Below are positions 34,645-41,660 of a stretch of DNA of 64,000 nucleotides, in pieces (position 1 is the first letter of the stretch; the number at the start of each line of letters is the position of its first letter). The notes under the pieces are model-generated. The model did not search any database and was not told the origin of the DNA. It was given only the letters and a program-made list of their open reading frames with translations. Made by a program: the position numbers and the translations under genes. The DNA lies in contig NZ_CP029255.1 of NCBI RefSeq assembly GCF_003122385.1, positions 744,001 through 808,000 of the forward strand, read 5' to 3'. Source of the DNA: Flavobacterium crocinum. GTDB taxonomy: Bacteria > Bacteroidota > Bacteroidia > Flavobacteriales > Flavobacteriaceae.

Positions 34645-34796
34645 TTTTTAAACACATAGAATCATAGACTTTCGAAACTAAAAAAAGGCGTTTCACTTGC
34701 ATTAATTCACATAGCAGCTATGTGTTAGAAACTAGTTTCTTTCTTTAATCTTTCAAATTCAAAATAAAAATCTATGTCTCTATGTGTTTAAAAAAT
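34645..34796. repeat. ACACATAGA inverted-repeat element, copy 1 (inside operon)
   Basis: TTTTTAAACACATAGAATCATAGA (from 34645) pairs with TCTATGTCTCTATGTGTTTAAAAA (ending about 34794). The interior has GGCGTTTCACTTGCATTAATTC, a small ATAGCAGCTAT palindrome and GTTAGAAACTAGTTTC. A closely related element occurs at 61444-61594. It fills the 170 bases between the VWA and PurA-like genes. Confidence 0.92.
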
Positions 34797-35672
34797 TTAA
34801 AGCATTTCTATACTATCTAAACCTGTGTCGTTTGTATCAGAAACTGGTATTGTTCCTAAACCTGAACCAGAACTTTTATGTTTATCGCAGATGATTTTCT
34901 TGATTACATTCGGAATTTCCCTGTGATCTTCAATTGAAAGACAATTTTGTCCTAACAATTCTTTCCATTCCACATCAGCATTAATCGCTTGTCCAGAATG
35001 CAAAACACTAATATGATATACATCGTATCTTTTTTGGGCTTCTGCCAATAATTCAAGATGTGTATAAGTCTGCTGTCCCTGACCCATAATTTCTTTAATT
35101 GCTGATGCCGGAAGTGTTTTTAAACCTGGCTCATCTCCTACTGTAAACAACAATCCTTTTTGTCCTCTTTTTTCGAAAGCATCTGTTTTGGTATGAAAGG
35201 CTGCGAAATACCATGCTAAAAGATAACTTTCACCGGCATTTCCTCCTCCTCCACCTTCGATATAAGTTCTCGTTAACCACATATCCAGTTCTTCGTCACC
35301 AGATTCAAATTGTCCTACTTGTAAAGGATATCTGTCACATTCATGATCTCCGATTCCTAAGAATAAAAGTGCCGGATCCGGAACTCCGCCTTGAATGATT
35401 CCTCCCATTAATTTCGGAAGTCCTTCTTTTATCAATTCGTGTGGGATATGTCCCATACTTCCTGTAACGTCCAGTCCTAAAATAATCGGAACTGTATTGG
35501 GATGAACTTCTGAATCTCTCGCTTCTCTAAAAATCACTCCGTTCGGATTCATAGATTCATGCGCCATTCTTAACGCATTCTGTGTAAATATCTCGCTAGC
35601 TGATTTGCTGGCATATCCTACTTTTTTTGCTCTGTCTTCACGAGCACCGAAATCATATCTTGTACCTCCCAT
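34797..35672 (-). CDS. VWA (von Willebrand factor A) domain protein
   Basis: 291 residues, cytoplasmic. A MIDAS metal site is visible as LDVTGSMG (Asp68, Ser72), with a Gly-rich loop (IEGGGGGNAGESYL) and GDEP later. The N-terminus contains REDRAKKVG (residues 11-19), a motif shared with the adjacent 111-residue protein. VWA proteins assemble protein complexes in a metal-dependent way. Ends in an acidic tail. It begins 2 bases after the coiled-coil gene. Confidence 0.85.
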   Translation of the reverse strand: MGGTRYDFGAREDRAKKVGYASKSASEIFTQNALRMAHESMNPNGVIFREARDSEVHPNTVPIILGLDVTGSMGHIPHELIKEGLPKLMGGIIQGGVPDPALLFLGIGDHECDRYPLQVGQFESGDEELDMWLTRTYIEGGGGGNAGESYLLAWYFAAFHTKTDAFEKRGQKGLLFTVGDEPGLKTLPASAIKEIMGQGQQTYTHLELLAEAQKRYDVYHISVLHSGQAINADVEWKELLGQNCLSIEDHREIPNVIKKIICDKHKSSGSGLGTIPVSDTNDTGLDSIEML

Positions 35673-35674
35673 GA

Positions 35675-36010
35675 CTAAAATGTTTTACCAAATAAATACT
35701 CAAATCTCTTTTTTGTTACTTCAAACTGGATATTCAAATTTCTGATGGTCAGCGCAAGCTCCATATCTTTTTGTACAAAAGCTTCCGGCTGAAAATCGGC
35801 AAAGGTTAAACTGTTTTTATCCAGCGGACTAATATCAATCAATCCTTCTTGTTCTCTTTCGAGTCTTTTTATTTTTAATTCGATGTCTTCGACTCTTCGT
35901 CTGTATATTAATTCTGAATCCTCGCCAATTGTTTTGGCTCTGTCTTCTCTAATCTGATCATTGTTTCTTCTTAAAGATTCAATAAATCTTGGTTTTAAAT
36001 CATCACTCAT
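35675..36010 (-). CDS. Small coiled-coil protein paired with the VWA protein
   Basis: 111 residues, mostly helical and highly charged. REDRAKTIG (residues 21-29) precedes a predicted coiled coil (RRRVEDIELKIKRLEREQ). A hydrophobic stretch LTFADFQPEAFVQKDMEL follows. No family recognised. The shared REDRAK motif and 2-base spacing suggest it forms a complex with the VWA protein or that both bind one partner. Confidence 0.72.
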   Translation of the reverse strand: MSDDLKPRFIESLRRNNDQIREDRAKTIGEDSELIYRRRVEDIELKIKRLEREQEGLIDISPLDKNSLTFADFQPEAFVQKDMELALTIRNLNIQFEVTKKRFEYLFGKTF

Positions 36011-36123
36011 AACTTTTTGGTTGTTTTTGTTTCGGGTTTAAAGTCTCAGGTTAAGCGCTTAACTTAAAATTTGGTTTTAAACTTGAAACGGTTAATAGTA
36101 ATTTTTGGTTTCAGGTTTCAGGT
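36011..36123. repeat. Low-complexity spacer of GGTTTCAGGTTT words
   Basis: The 113 bases between the Prs-like gene and the coiled-coil gene contain GGTTTAAAGTCTCAGG, a GTTAAGCGCTTAAC palindrome (about 36052-36065) and tandem GGTTTCAGGTTTCAGGTTTA. No ORF or promoter match is seen. Confidence 0.55.
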
Positions 36124-36957
36124 TTAAACTAATTGATCCAATCCGATCACTTGAACACTTTCGCCTTCAAAGTCTTTAAAAGAGTTCGTTGTAAAAATGC
36201 CGTCAAAGCAATTTAAAACTTCGAAACCTTTATTGAAAATTCCGTGGCTTACGGCTAAGTACAGTTTTCCTGCATTTTTCTTTTTCAATTCTTCGGCTAA
36301 ACCAACAAAGGTTCCGCCGCCGTCGCAGATATCATCTACAATTAAACAGTCCATTCCGTTTAAGTCGTCTTCATATACTTTAAAATCAGATAATTTTCCA
36401 GTTTTTACATCTCTGCTTTTACTACATTCTACTACTTCAACACCTCCTAAAAATTCAGAAACTTTATAGATTTTCTTTAAAGCGCCTCCGTCCGGAGAAA
36501 TCAATTTTACATTCTGACCAATTCTATTCAAGACTTCTTTGATAAAAGTATAGTTTGGAATTACTGTACTGTTGTTCAATAAAGCTGGAGTCACTTCAGA
36601 GTGTGCATCAAAAACAAACACTTTATTCAATTGCATGGCATTGATAATGTCTGCATACACTTTTACAGATAACGGTTCACCCGGAATCATAACACGATCT
36701 TGCCTTGCAGCCGGAAAATACGGAATAAAGAGATCGATGATTTTAACGTCCATTCTGCGTAACGCATCTACTGTGATACATAACAATCCTAAATCATTAA
36801 AAGAATTTAGCCTGTGTGTAATGGTTATTTTTCTATTTGCATCAAAATCCGGACTGATTTTAATGTGTGGTTCTCCGCCAGAAAATGTAAAACTTTGAAA
36901 TTTGATTTCTTCCTGATTTTGGAAAGGAGCGAATTTTGGGTCGAGATTTAGTATCAT
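36124..36957 (-). CDS. Ribose-phosphate pyrophosphokinase-like enzyme
   Basis: 277 residues, shorter than housekeeping PRPP synthetase (about 310). Family motifs are present but altered: FPAARQDR (84-88 ARQDR), DAHS (117-120), ISPDGG (153-158) and the ribose-phosphate loop DDICDGGGT (208-216) where DDIxDTAGT is usual. It opens the operon directly behind an NrtR-type operator and promoter. It could make PRPP for the Nampt gene at the far end, or, as in phage NARP1 Adps, pyrophosphorylate ADP-ribose. Sequence alone does not decide. Confidence 0.88.
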   Translation of the reverse strand: MILNLDPKFAPFQNQEEIKFQSFTFSGGEPHIKISPDFDANRKITITHRLNSFNDLGLLCITVDALRRMDVKIIDLFIPYFPAARQDRVMIPGEPLSVKVYADIINAMQLNKVFVFDAHSEVTPALLNNSTVIPNYTFIKEVLNRIGQNVKLISPDGGALKKIYKVSEFLGGVEVVECSKSRDVKTGKLSDFKVYEDDLNGMDCLIVDDICDGGGTFVGLAEELKKKNAGKLYLAVSHGIFNKGFEVLNCFDGIFTTNSFKDFEGESVQVIGLDQLV

Positions 36958-36967
36958 AGTTTTTTAG

Positions 36968-36988
36968 TTTGCGTTAATTATACGCAAA
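36968..36988. promoter_or_regulatory. NrtR-type operator, promoter-proximal
   Basis: TTTGCGT-TAATTAT-ACGCAAA: perfect 7-bp arms. Overlaps the -7 box of the operon promoter and the presumed start site, the position expected for a repressor site. Confidence 0.8.
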
Positions 36989-37014
36989 TGTAGAATTAAA
37001 TTTTGAATAAACAA
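36985..37014 (-). promoter_or_regulatory. Promoter of the NAD+/ADP-ribose operon
   Basis: Read on the minus strand: TTG (37014-37012), exactly 19 bases, then TACATTTG (36992-36985). This matches the Bacteroidota consensus fully. It sits between the two NrtR-type palindromes and 27 bases before the first start codon. Confidence 0.82.
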
Positions 37015-37019
37015 TTTAT

Positions 37020-37040
37020 TTTGTGTAAAAATTACGCAAA
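37020..37040. promoter_or_regulatory. NrtR-type operator, distal
   Basis: TTTGTGTAA-AAA-TTACGCAAA: 9-bp arms with one mismatch, same TTTGCGT/ACGCAAA core as the proximal site. Centres are 52 bases apart, about five helical turns. It overlaps the nrtR stop codon. Confidence 0.75.
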
Positions 37041-37724
37041 CTTTATTTCGAAGTGAAAGCCATTTTTAGTTAATTCATTATATTTCAACTTATTAAACTT
37101 AAAAAGCTTTGCCGGACGACCTGTTTTTATAGGTGAAAATTTTTCGGTCTCCTCTAAAATTCCGTAACTGAGTATTTTCTTTCTGAAATTTCTGCGATCA
37201 ATTTCTTTTTCTAAAATGGTGCAATACAAGTTTTCAAGATCTGAAAACAAGAATTCTTCCGGAAGCAAATCGAAACCAATTGGCTCGTAAGTCAGTTTTG
37301 CTTTCAATCTTTCAATTCCTTTTTGAAGTATTACATTATGATCAAATGCCAAGGCTGGAATTTCATCTATTTTAAACCATTGCACTCTTTCAGCATCTGT
37401 ATCTGCTTTAATCTCTAAATTGGAAGCATCTACTAAAGCATAATAAGCAACCGAAATTACACGGTTTCTGGAATCTCTATATATATCATCCCCAAAAGTA
37501 TATAACTGTTCCATAAAAGTGAGCTGTACGTTTGTTTCTTCATGTAATTCACGTATTACCGCATCATTTAATGATTCATCATTTTTAACTAAACCGCCCG
37601 GTAAAGCCCAATATTTTTCTGAAGTTCCGAATTGCTGTTCAATCAATAACACATACAAATCATTGTTCTTGTATCCAAAAACAATCGCATCAACCGCAAT
37701 TCTAATATTTTGTAAATTTTCCAT
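37032..37724 (-). CDS. nrtR: NrtR-type Nudix/winged-helix transcriptional regulator
   Basis: About 231 residues from ATG 37724 (a longer frame adds MTLIRYICLIRFTI and is rejected). The N-terminal Nudix domain has a complete box (GGLVKNDESL...RELHEET), so ADP-ribose hydrolysis is possible; the C-terminal winged helix (about 150-231, RRNFRKKILSYGILEET and GRPAKLFKF) binds DNA. NrtR proteins repress NAD+ genes and are released by ADP-ribose. It lies just upstream of the operon whose promoter carries two matching palindromes. Confidence 0.9.
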   Translation of the reverse strand: MENLQNIRIAVDAIVFGYKNNDLYVLLIEQQFGTSEKYWALPGGLVKNDESLNDAVIRELHEETNVQLTFMEQLYTFGDDIYRDSRNRVISVAYYALVDASNLEIKADTDAERVQWFKIDEIPALAFDHNVILQKGIERLKAKLTYEPIGFDLLPEEFLFSDLENLYCTILEKEIDRRNFRKKILSYGILEETEKFSPIKTGRPAKLFKFNKLKYNELTKNGFHFEIKFA

Positions 37725-37839
37725 AATCGTAAATCGTATCAAACAAATATAACGAATGAGAGTCAATTTTATAATCTAATGCTTCTGCAATAAATTATAA
37801 AACTGACTCTCACTAAATATCTTTTTATTTTTCGGTTAT

Positions 37840-38211
37840 CTAATTTACCGTAACATTTTTCTTTGGGCTCACAGTACAACTGCCTCCGCCTTTTGAAAGT
37901 GTAACATCTGCTTTTACTTCAAATGTTCCAGCCGCACTATATGTATGTGATACAGCTCCGGTAGTTCCTGTTACAGTTTGTGCAGGAGTTCCATCTCCAA
38001 AAGTCCATTTTACAGAAGTTACGGTATTGCTTCCGCTGTATTGTATGGAGTAATTAATTATTTTCGAATTAGTTCCGTCTGCCGAATGTTTTAATTCGGT
38101 TAAAATTGAATCACCAAAACAGTCTACAATTGCCGCATCATCGCTCTTACTGCAAGAATTGATCATAAAAAACATTGTAGTAAACATTAAAATTGCTGTT
38201 ATCTTTTTCAT
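37840..38211 (-). CDS. PKD-domain lipoprotein
   Basis: 123 residues. Lipoprotein signal (MKKITAILMFTTMFFMINSC) followed by SKSDD, an acidic run after the lipid cysteine like the surface-export signal of Flavobacteriia. The mature part is one PKD beta-sandwich (VTSVKWTFGDGTPAQTV ... VSHTYSAAGTFEVKADVTL). Probably a cell-surface adhesion or carbohydrate-associated protein. Monocistronic, minus strand. Confidence 0.82.
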   Translation of the reverse strand: MKKITAILMFTTMFFMINSCSKSDDAAIVDCFGDSILTELKHSADGTNSKIINYSIQYSGSNTVTSVKWTFGDGTPAQTVTGTTGAVSHTYSAAGTFEVKADVTLSKGGGSCTVSPKKNVTVN

Positions 38212-38323
38212 AATGGAAATCTTAGTGGTTTGTTACTCAAATTTATTCTTTTAAAAGACACAATCAAAAGAAAAAGACAGAATTTTCATCCATAAAAACC
38301 ATATAATTAACTGATAATATGAA

Positions 38324-39229
38324 TTATAATCGATTTCCAAAAAACAATTTCAGCTCTTTCTCAATAATATCAAAAAACGATTTTAAGTTGTTATTCTTCG
38401 GGGCGAGCAAATACACAAATTCTTCCGGCACATGAAAACTATTCCAGACTAACTGCAGTTTATTTTCTTTGATAAAATTTCTTGCATTACAATTCCAGGT
38501 TGCCGCAACTCCTTCATTTTTAGACAAAAGCCTTAACATTTCAGTTTCTGAAGGAATAATATAATTGGGAACCATTGAAGGTCTTTTTTTGTTGAAAGCA
38601 TGAAGCCAGAAGACTTTTATGTGCGGAATTCTCGCATCGTGGCTATACCATTTCTGAGCATTAAGCCATTGCTCAATTTCAGTAAAATTATCTGCTTTTA
38701 ATCTTTGACGGAATTCTGTTATATCCAAAGTTGTTGGCGCAACCAATATTAATTTGATTTTCCCGACAATTTCATAAGTGGTGTCAAAAGTATCAAACCT
38801 TTTGGTGGTAATCGCGAAATCTAATTTTTTGGCATCGACTAATCCGAAGAGTTCGTCATTTTCTGCAAAAGTAAAATCGATCAAATCAAATTTTGAAATC
38901 AGAAGATTTCCAACGCAGTCAAAAAGATGTTTGGAGATTCCAACAGAAATTAACCGATTGGCATCTTCGGCCTTTGCCCTGAAACTCGTTTCGACACTTT
39001 CAAGACGATCAAGCGCATCTATAATCAAATTATTCAGTAACTTAGCGTATTCTGTTGGTTCGACACCTTTTGATTTTCGGTTAAACAATTTATTGCCAAC
39101 ATGCGCTTCTAACATTGAGATCTGCTGACTAACGGCCGGCTGACTCATAAACAACTCTTTTGCAGCGACCGAAAAATTACCATTTTTATACACTGCCTTA
39201 AATGTTCTGTACCATTCCAGATTTACCAT
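38324..39229 (-). CDS. LysR family transcriptional regulator
   Basis: About 301 residues from ATG 39229; the longer upstream frame crosses the divergent promoter and is rejected. N-terminal winged helix (residues 1-60, NFSVAAKELFMSQPAVSQQI), then a periplasmic-binding-like effector domain. It diverges from the DJ-1 gene with an 85-base spacer containing an exact -7 box for each direction, a typical LysR target arrangement. Effector unknown. Confidence 0.9.
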   Translation of the reverse strand: MVNLEWYRTFKAVYKNGNFSVAAKELFMSQPAVSQQISMLEAHVGNKLFNRKSKGVEPTEYAKLLNNLIIDALDRLESVETSFRAKAEDANRLISVGISKHLFDCVGNLLISKFDLIDFTFAENDELFGLVDAKKLDFAITTKRFDTFDTTYEIVGKIKLILVAPTTLDITEFRQRLKADNFTEIEQWLNAQKWYSHDARIPHIKVFWLHAFNKKRPSMVPNYIIPSETEMLRLLSKNEGVAATWNCNARNFIKENKLQLVWNSFHVPEEFVYLLAPKNNNLKSFFDIIEKELKLFFGNRL

Positions 39230-39238
39230 GATATAAAT

Positions 39239-39261
39239 TAGTTTATAACAAACATAGTTTA
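39239..39261. promoter_or_regulatory. Direct repeat TAGTTTA, candidate LysR site
   Basis: TAGTTTA at 39239-39245 and 39255-39261, a 16-base period, between the LysR and DJ-1 genes. A minus-strand TATGTTTG (-7 box for the LysR gene) lies between the repeats, consistent with autoregulation. Confidence 0.45.
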
Positions 39262-39290
39262 TTTTATTTTTACTGATATCACAATAGCCG

Positions 39291-39298
39291 TAAATTTG
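39291..39298 (+). promoter_or_regulatory. -7 element of the DJ-1 gene
   Basis: TAAATTTG, exact match, 17 bases before the ATG at 39315. Confidence 0.5.
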
Positions 39299-39314
39299 TT
39301 GAAAATTTAATCTT

Positions 39315-40076
39315 ATGAAGAAAATAGCATTATTCGCAATAATTGCATTTACAGCTGTAAGCACATCTGCTTTGGCTCAAAAATCAAATAAAAAAGGAAT
39401 GAAAAAAGTATTATTTGTTGTAACCAGCAACGATAAGCTGGGCAATACAGGGGAAAAAACAGGATTTTGGTCAGAAGAATTTGCTGCACCTTATTATGAA
39501 TTATTAGATCAGGGAGTTGAAATTACAATTGCGTCTCCGCTTGGAGGACAACCTCCAATTGATCCTAAAAGTGCTGATCCGGCATCGGCAACAGAAGACA
39601 CCAAACGTTTTGACGCTGATAAAGTTTTACAGGAAAAATTAAAACACACTCATAAACTTTCAACTATCAATCAAAAGGATTATGATGCTGTATTTTATCC
39701 AGGAGGACACGGTCCACTTTGGGATTTAGTTGAAGACAGAAATTCAATTGCTTTAATCGAATCTTTTTACATACACAATAAACCAGTAGCTTTTGTTTGT
39801 CATGCTCCTGCTGTTTTGAAAAACGTAAAAGTAAAAGGTGAATACTTAGTAAAAGGTAAAAAAGTAACCGGATTTACTAATGAGGAAGAAGAAGCGGTTG
39901 GTTTAACAAAAGTGGTTCCGTTTTTATTGGAAGACGCTTTAGCCTCAAACGGAGGAATTTTTTCTAAAGGACCAAACTGGCAGCCTTATGCTGTAGAAGA
40001 CGGACTTTTAATTACAGGTCAAAACCCGGCATCTTCTAAATTGGTAGCTGGAAAATTGTTACAGAAATTGAACTAA
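39315..40076 (+). CDS. Exported DJ-1/PfpI family protein (Hsp31-like)
   Basis: 253 residues with a signal peptide (ends TSALAQ), unusual for this mostly cytosolic family. The nucleophile elbow FVCHAPAVL and the conserved Glu in GFWSEEFAAPYY, together with GGHGPLWDL, match the class-I amidotransferase-like Hsp31/HchA branch, which handles glyoxals or acts as chaperone. It is divergent from a LysR regulator and followed by an aldehyde-reducing YqhD-like enzyme, hinting at a reactive-carbonyl response. Confidence 0.87.
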   Translation: MKKIALFAIIAFTAVSTSALAQKSNKKGMKKVLFVVTSNDKLGNTGEKTGFWSEEFAAPYYELLDQGVEITIASPLGGQPPIDPKSADPASATEDTKRFDADKVLQEKLKHTHKLSTINQKDYDAVFYPGGHGPLWDLVEDRNSIALIESFYIHNKPVAFVCHAPAVLKNVKVKGEYLVKGKKVTGFTNEEEEAVGLTKVVPFLLEDALASNGGIFSKGPNWQPYAVEDGLLITGQNPASSKLVAGKLLQKLN

Positions 40077-40250
40077 GAGGTGCTAAGGGACTGAAATGCT
40101 AAGGTTCTAAGGTTTTTCTTAGTTGCTTAAAAACTTAATCCCTTAATTCATTACTATTAAAAAAATTAAACAAATAACAATTGCTAGGTTGCAGATGAAT
40201 TCAAAGAAAAAAATCTTAGAACCTCAGAACCTTAGCATCTTAGAACCTAA
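40077..40250. repeat. CTTAGAACC inverted repeat between DJ-1 and YqhD genes
   Basis: Left arm GAGGTGCTAAGGGACTGAAATGCTAAGGTTCTAAGG; right arm AAATCTTAGAACCTCAGAACCTTAGCATCTTAGAACC, complementary with several mismatches. The spacer contains TTAATCCCTTAATTC. The right edge ends 7 bases before the next start codon, so it forms that gene's leader. Confidence 0.8.
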
Positions 40251-40256
40251 AAAATC

Positions 40257-41414
40257 ATGTTAAACTTTGAATTATACAATCCGACAAACTTAGTTTTCGG
40301 GAAAGGACAAATTGAAAAACTTTCAACGCTAGTTCCAAAAAATGCTAAAATTCTTTTGGCTTATGGCGGTGGAAGTATTTTTAAAAACGGAATTTACGAT
40401 CAGGTAATTGCCAACTTAAAAGGTTTTGAAATTGTGGAATTTGGCGGAATCGAACCAAATCCAAGATTTGAAACTTTAATGAAAGCGGTTGATGTTATTA
40501 AAGCCGAAAAAATCGACTTTATTTTGGCTGTCGGCGGTGGGTCTGTAATTGATGGTGTTAAATTTATTTCTGGCGCTGTGAATTTTGAAGGAAACCCGAT
40601 TGATATTTTGCAGAAACGCATTTTGATTAAAGAAAATGCAGTGCCATTTGGAACAGTTTTAACACTTCCGGCAACGGGAAGTGAAATGAATTCCGGATAT
40701 GTAGTTACGATTGAAGCAACTCAGGAAAAACTATCTTCCGGTGGAAGCGCTTTGTTCCCACAATTCTCTATTTGTGATCCGACAGTAATTGCTTCTTTAC
40801 CAAAAAGACAACTTGAAAATGGTGTTGTAGATGCTTTTACGCACGTAATGGAACAATATTTAACGTATCCAACCGATGCCTTTTTGCAAGATAGAATTGC
40901 CGAAGGAATTTTACAGACTTTAATTGAAGTTGGTCCCGGCGTAGTTAAAAATCCAACCGATTATACTTTGGCTTCTAATTTTATGTGGAGCTGTACAATG
41001 GCTCTAAACGGATTAATCCAAAAAGGTGTTCCGAGTGATTGGGCCACGCACATGATTGGTCACGAATTAACAGCTTTATATGAAATTGATCATGCCAGAA
41101 CTTTAGCGATTATTGGCCCGAGTTTGTATACTGTAATGTTCGAAACTAAAAAAGGAAAACTGGCACAATACGGAAGACGTATTTTCAGCTTAACTGGTTC
41201 TGATGAGGAAGTAGCAAAAGAAGCAATCAACAAAACAGTGGCGTTTTTCCATACTATGGGAATGGACACAAAACTTTCTCAATATACACAAGACTACAGC
41301 AAAACAGCCGATTTTATCGTAAATCGTTTCGACGAAAGAGGCTGGAAAGGTCTTGGTGAAAAGCAATTAGTGACTTTAGATAAAGTGAAATCTATTGTGG
41401 AACTGAGTTATTAA
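40257..41414 (+). CDS. Iron-dependent alcohol dehydrogenase (YqhD-like)
   Basis: 385 residues. NAD(P)H-dependent reduction of aldehydes to alcohols. GGGSIFKNG and AVGGGSVIDGVKFI form the nucleotide-binding region (GGGS is typical of NADP preference); iron ligands are in DAFTHVMEQY and HMIGHELTALYEIDHARTL. The length matches E. coli YqhD (387), which detoxifies short-chain aldehydes. Lies after the DJ-1 gene and has its own repeat-derived leader. Confidence 0.92.
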   Translation: MLNFELYNPTNLVFGKGQIEKLSTLVPKNAKILLAYGGGSIFKNGIYDQVIANLKGFEIVEFGGIEPNPRFETLMKAVDVIKAEKIDFILAVGGGSVIDGVKFISGAVNFEGNPIDILQKRILIKENAVPFGTVLTLPATGSEMNSGYVVTIEATQEKLSSGGSALFPQFSICDPTVIASLPKRQLENGVVDAFTHVMEQYLTYPTDAFLQDRIAEGILQTLIEVGPGVVKNPTDYTLASNFMWSCTMALNGLIQKGVPSDWATHMIGHELTALYEIDHARTLAIIGPSLYTVMFETKKGKLAQYGRRIFSLTGSDEEVAKEAINKTVAFFHTMGMDTKLSQYTQDYSKTADFIVNRFDERGWKGLGEKQLVTLDKVKSIVELSY

Positions 41415-41507
41415 AAAGTGATCAGTGATCAGCTTTTTAGTGGTCAGTACATAATGTATTCTCAAAGGGTTATTACTGAACACTAGAAAACTGAACACTG
41501 CAAACTT

Positions 41508-41546
41508 AAAAAAAGGCGTTCTAACTTGCTCAAGAACGCCTTTTTA
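41508..41546. terminator. Terminator after the YqhD-like gene
   Basis: AAAAAGGCGTTCT-loop-AGAACGCCTTTTT, a strong stem with A/T flanks. The rest of the 246-base gap has a degenerate inverted repeat of CAGTGATCAG/CTGAACACT words (41418-41505). Confidence 0.88.
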
Positions 41547-41660
41547 AAATACTAAAACAAAACTAACTAACTCAAATCTTTTTAAATTCATTAAAATTCT
41601 AATTTATAAAGACTTACAACGTAACGTTAATTATTTTATTGTGTAAGGTTAAAATATTTT

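Noticed and set aside
26119..36957. Prophage origin of the NAD+/ADP-ribose operon
   Set aside because: Several families occur in phages, but there are no structural, replication, integrase or att-like sequences, base composition is like the surroundings, and the operon is flanked by chromosomal genes (nadD, nrtR).
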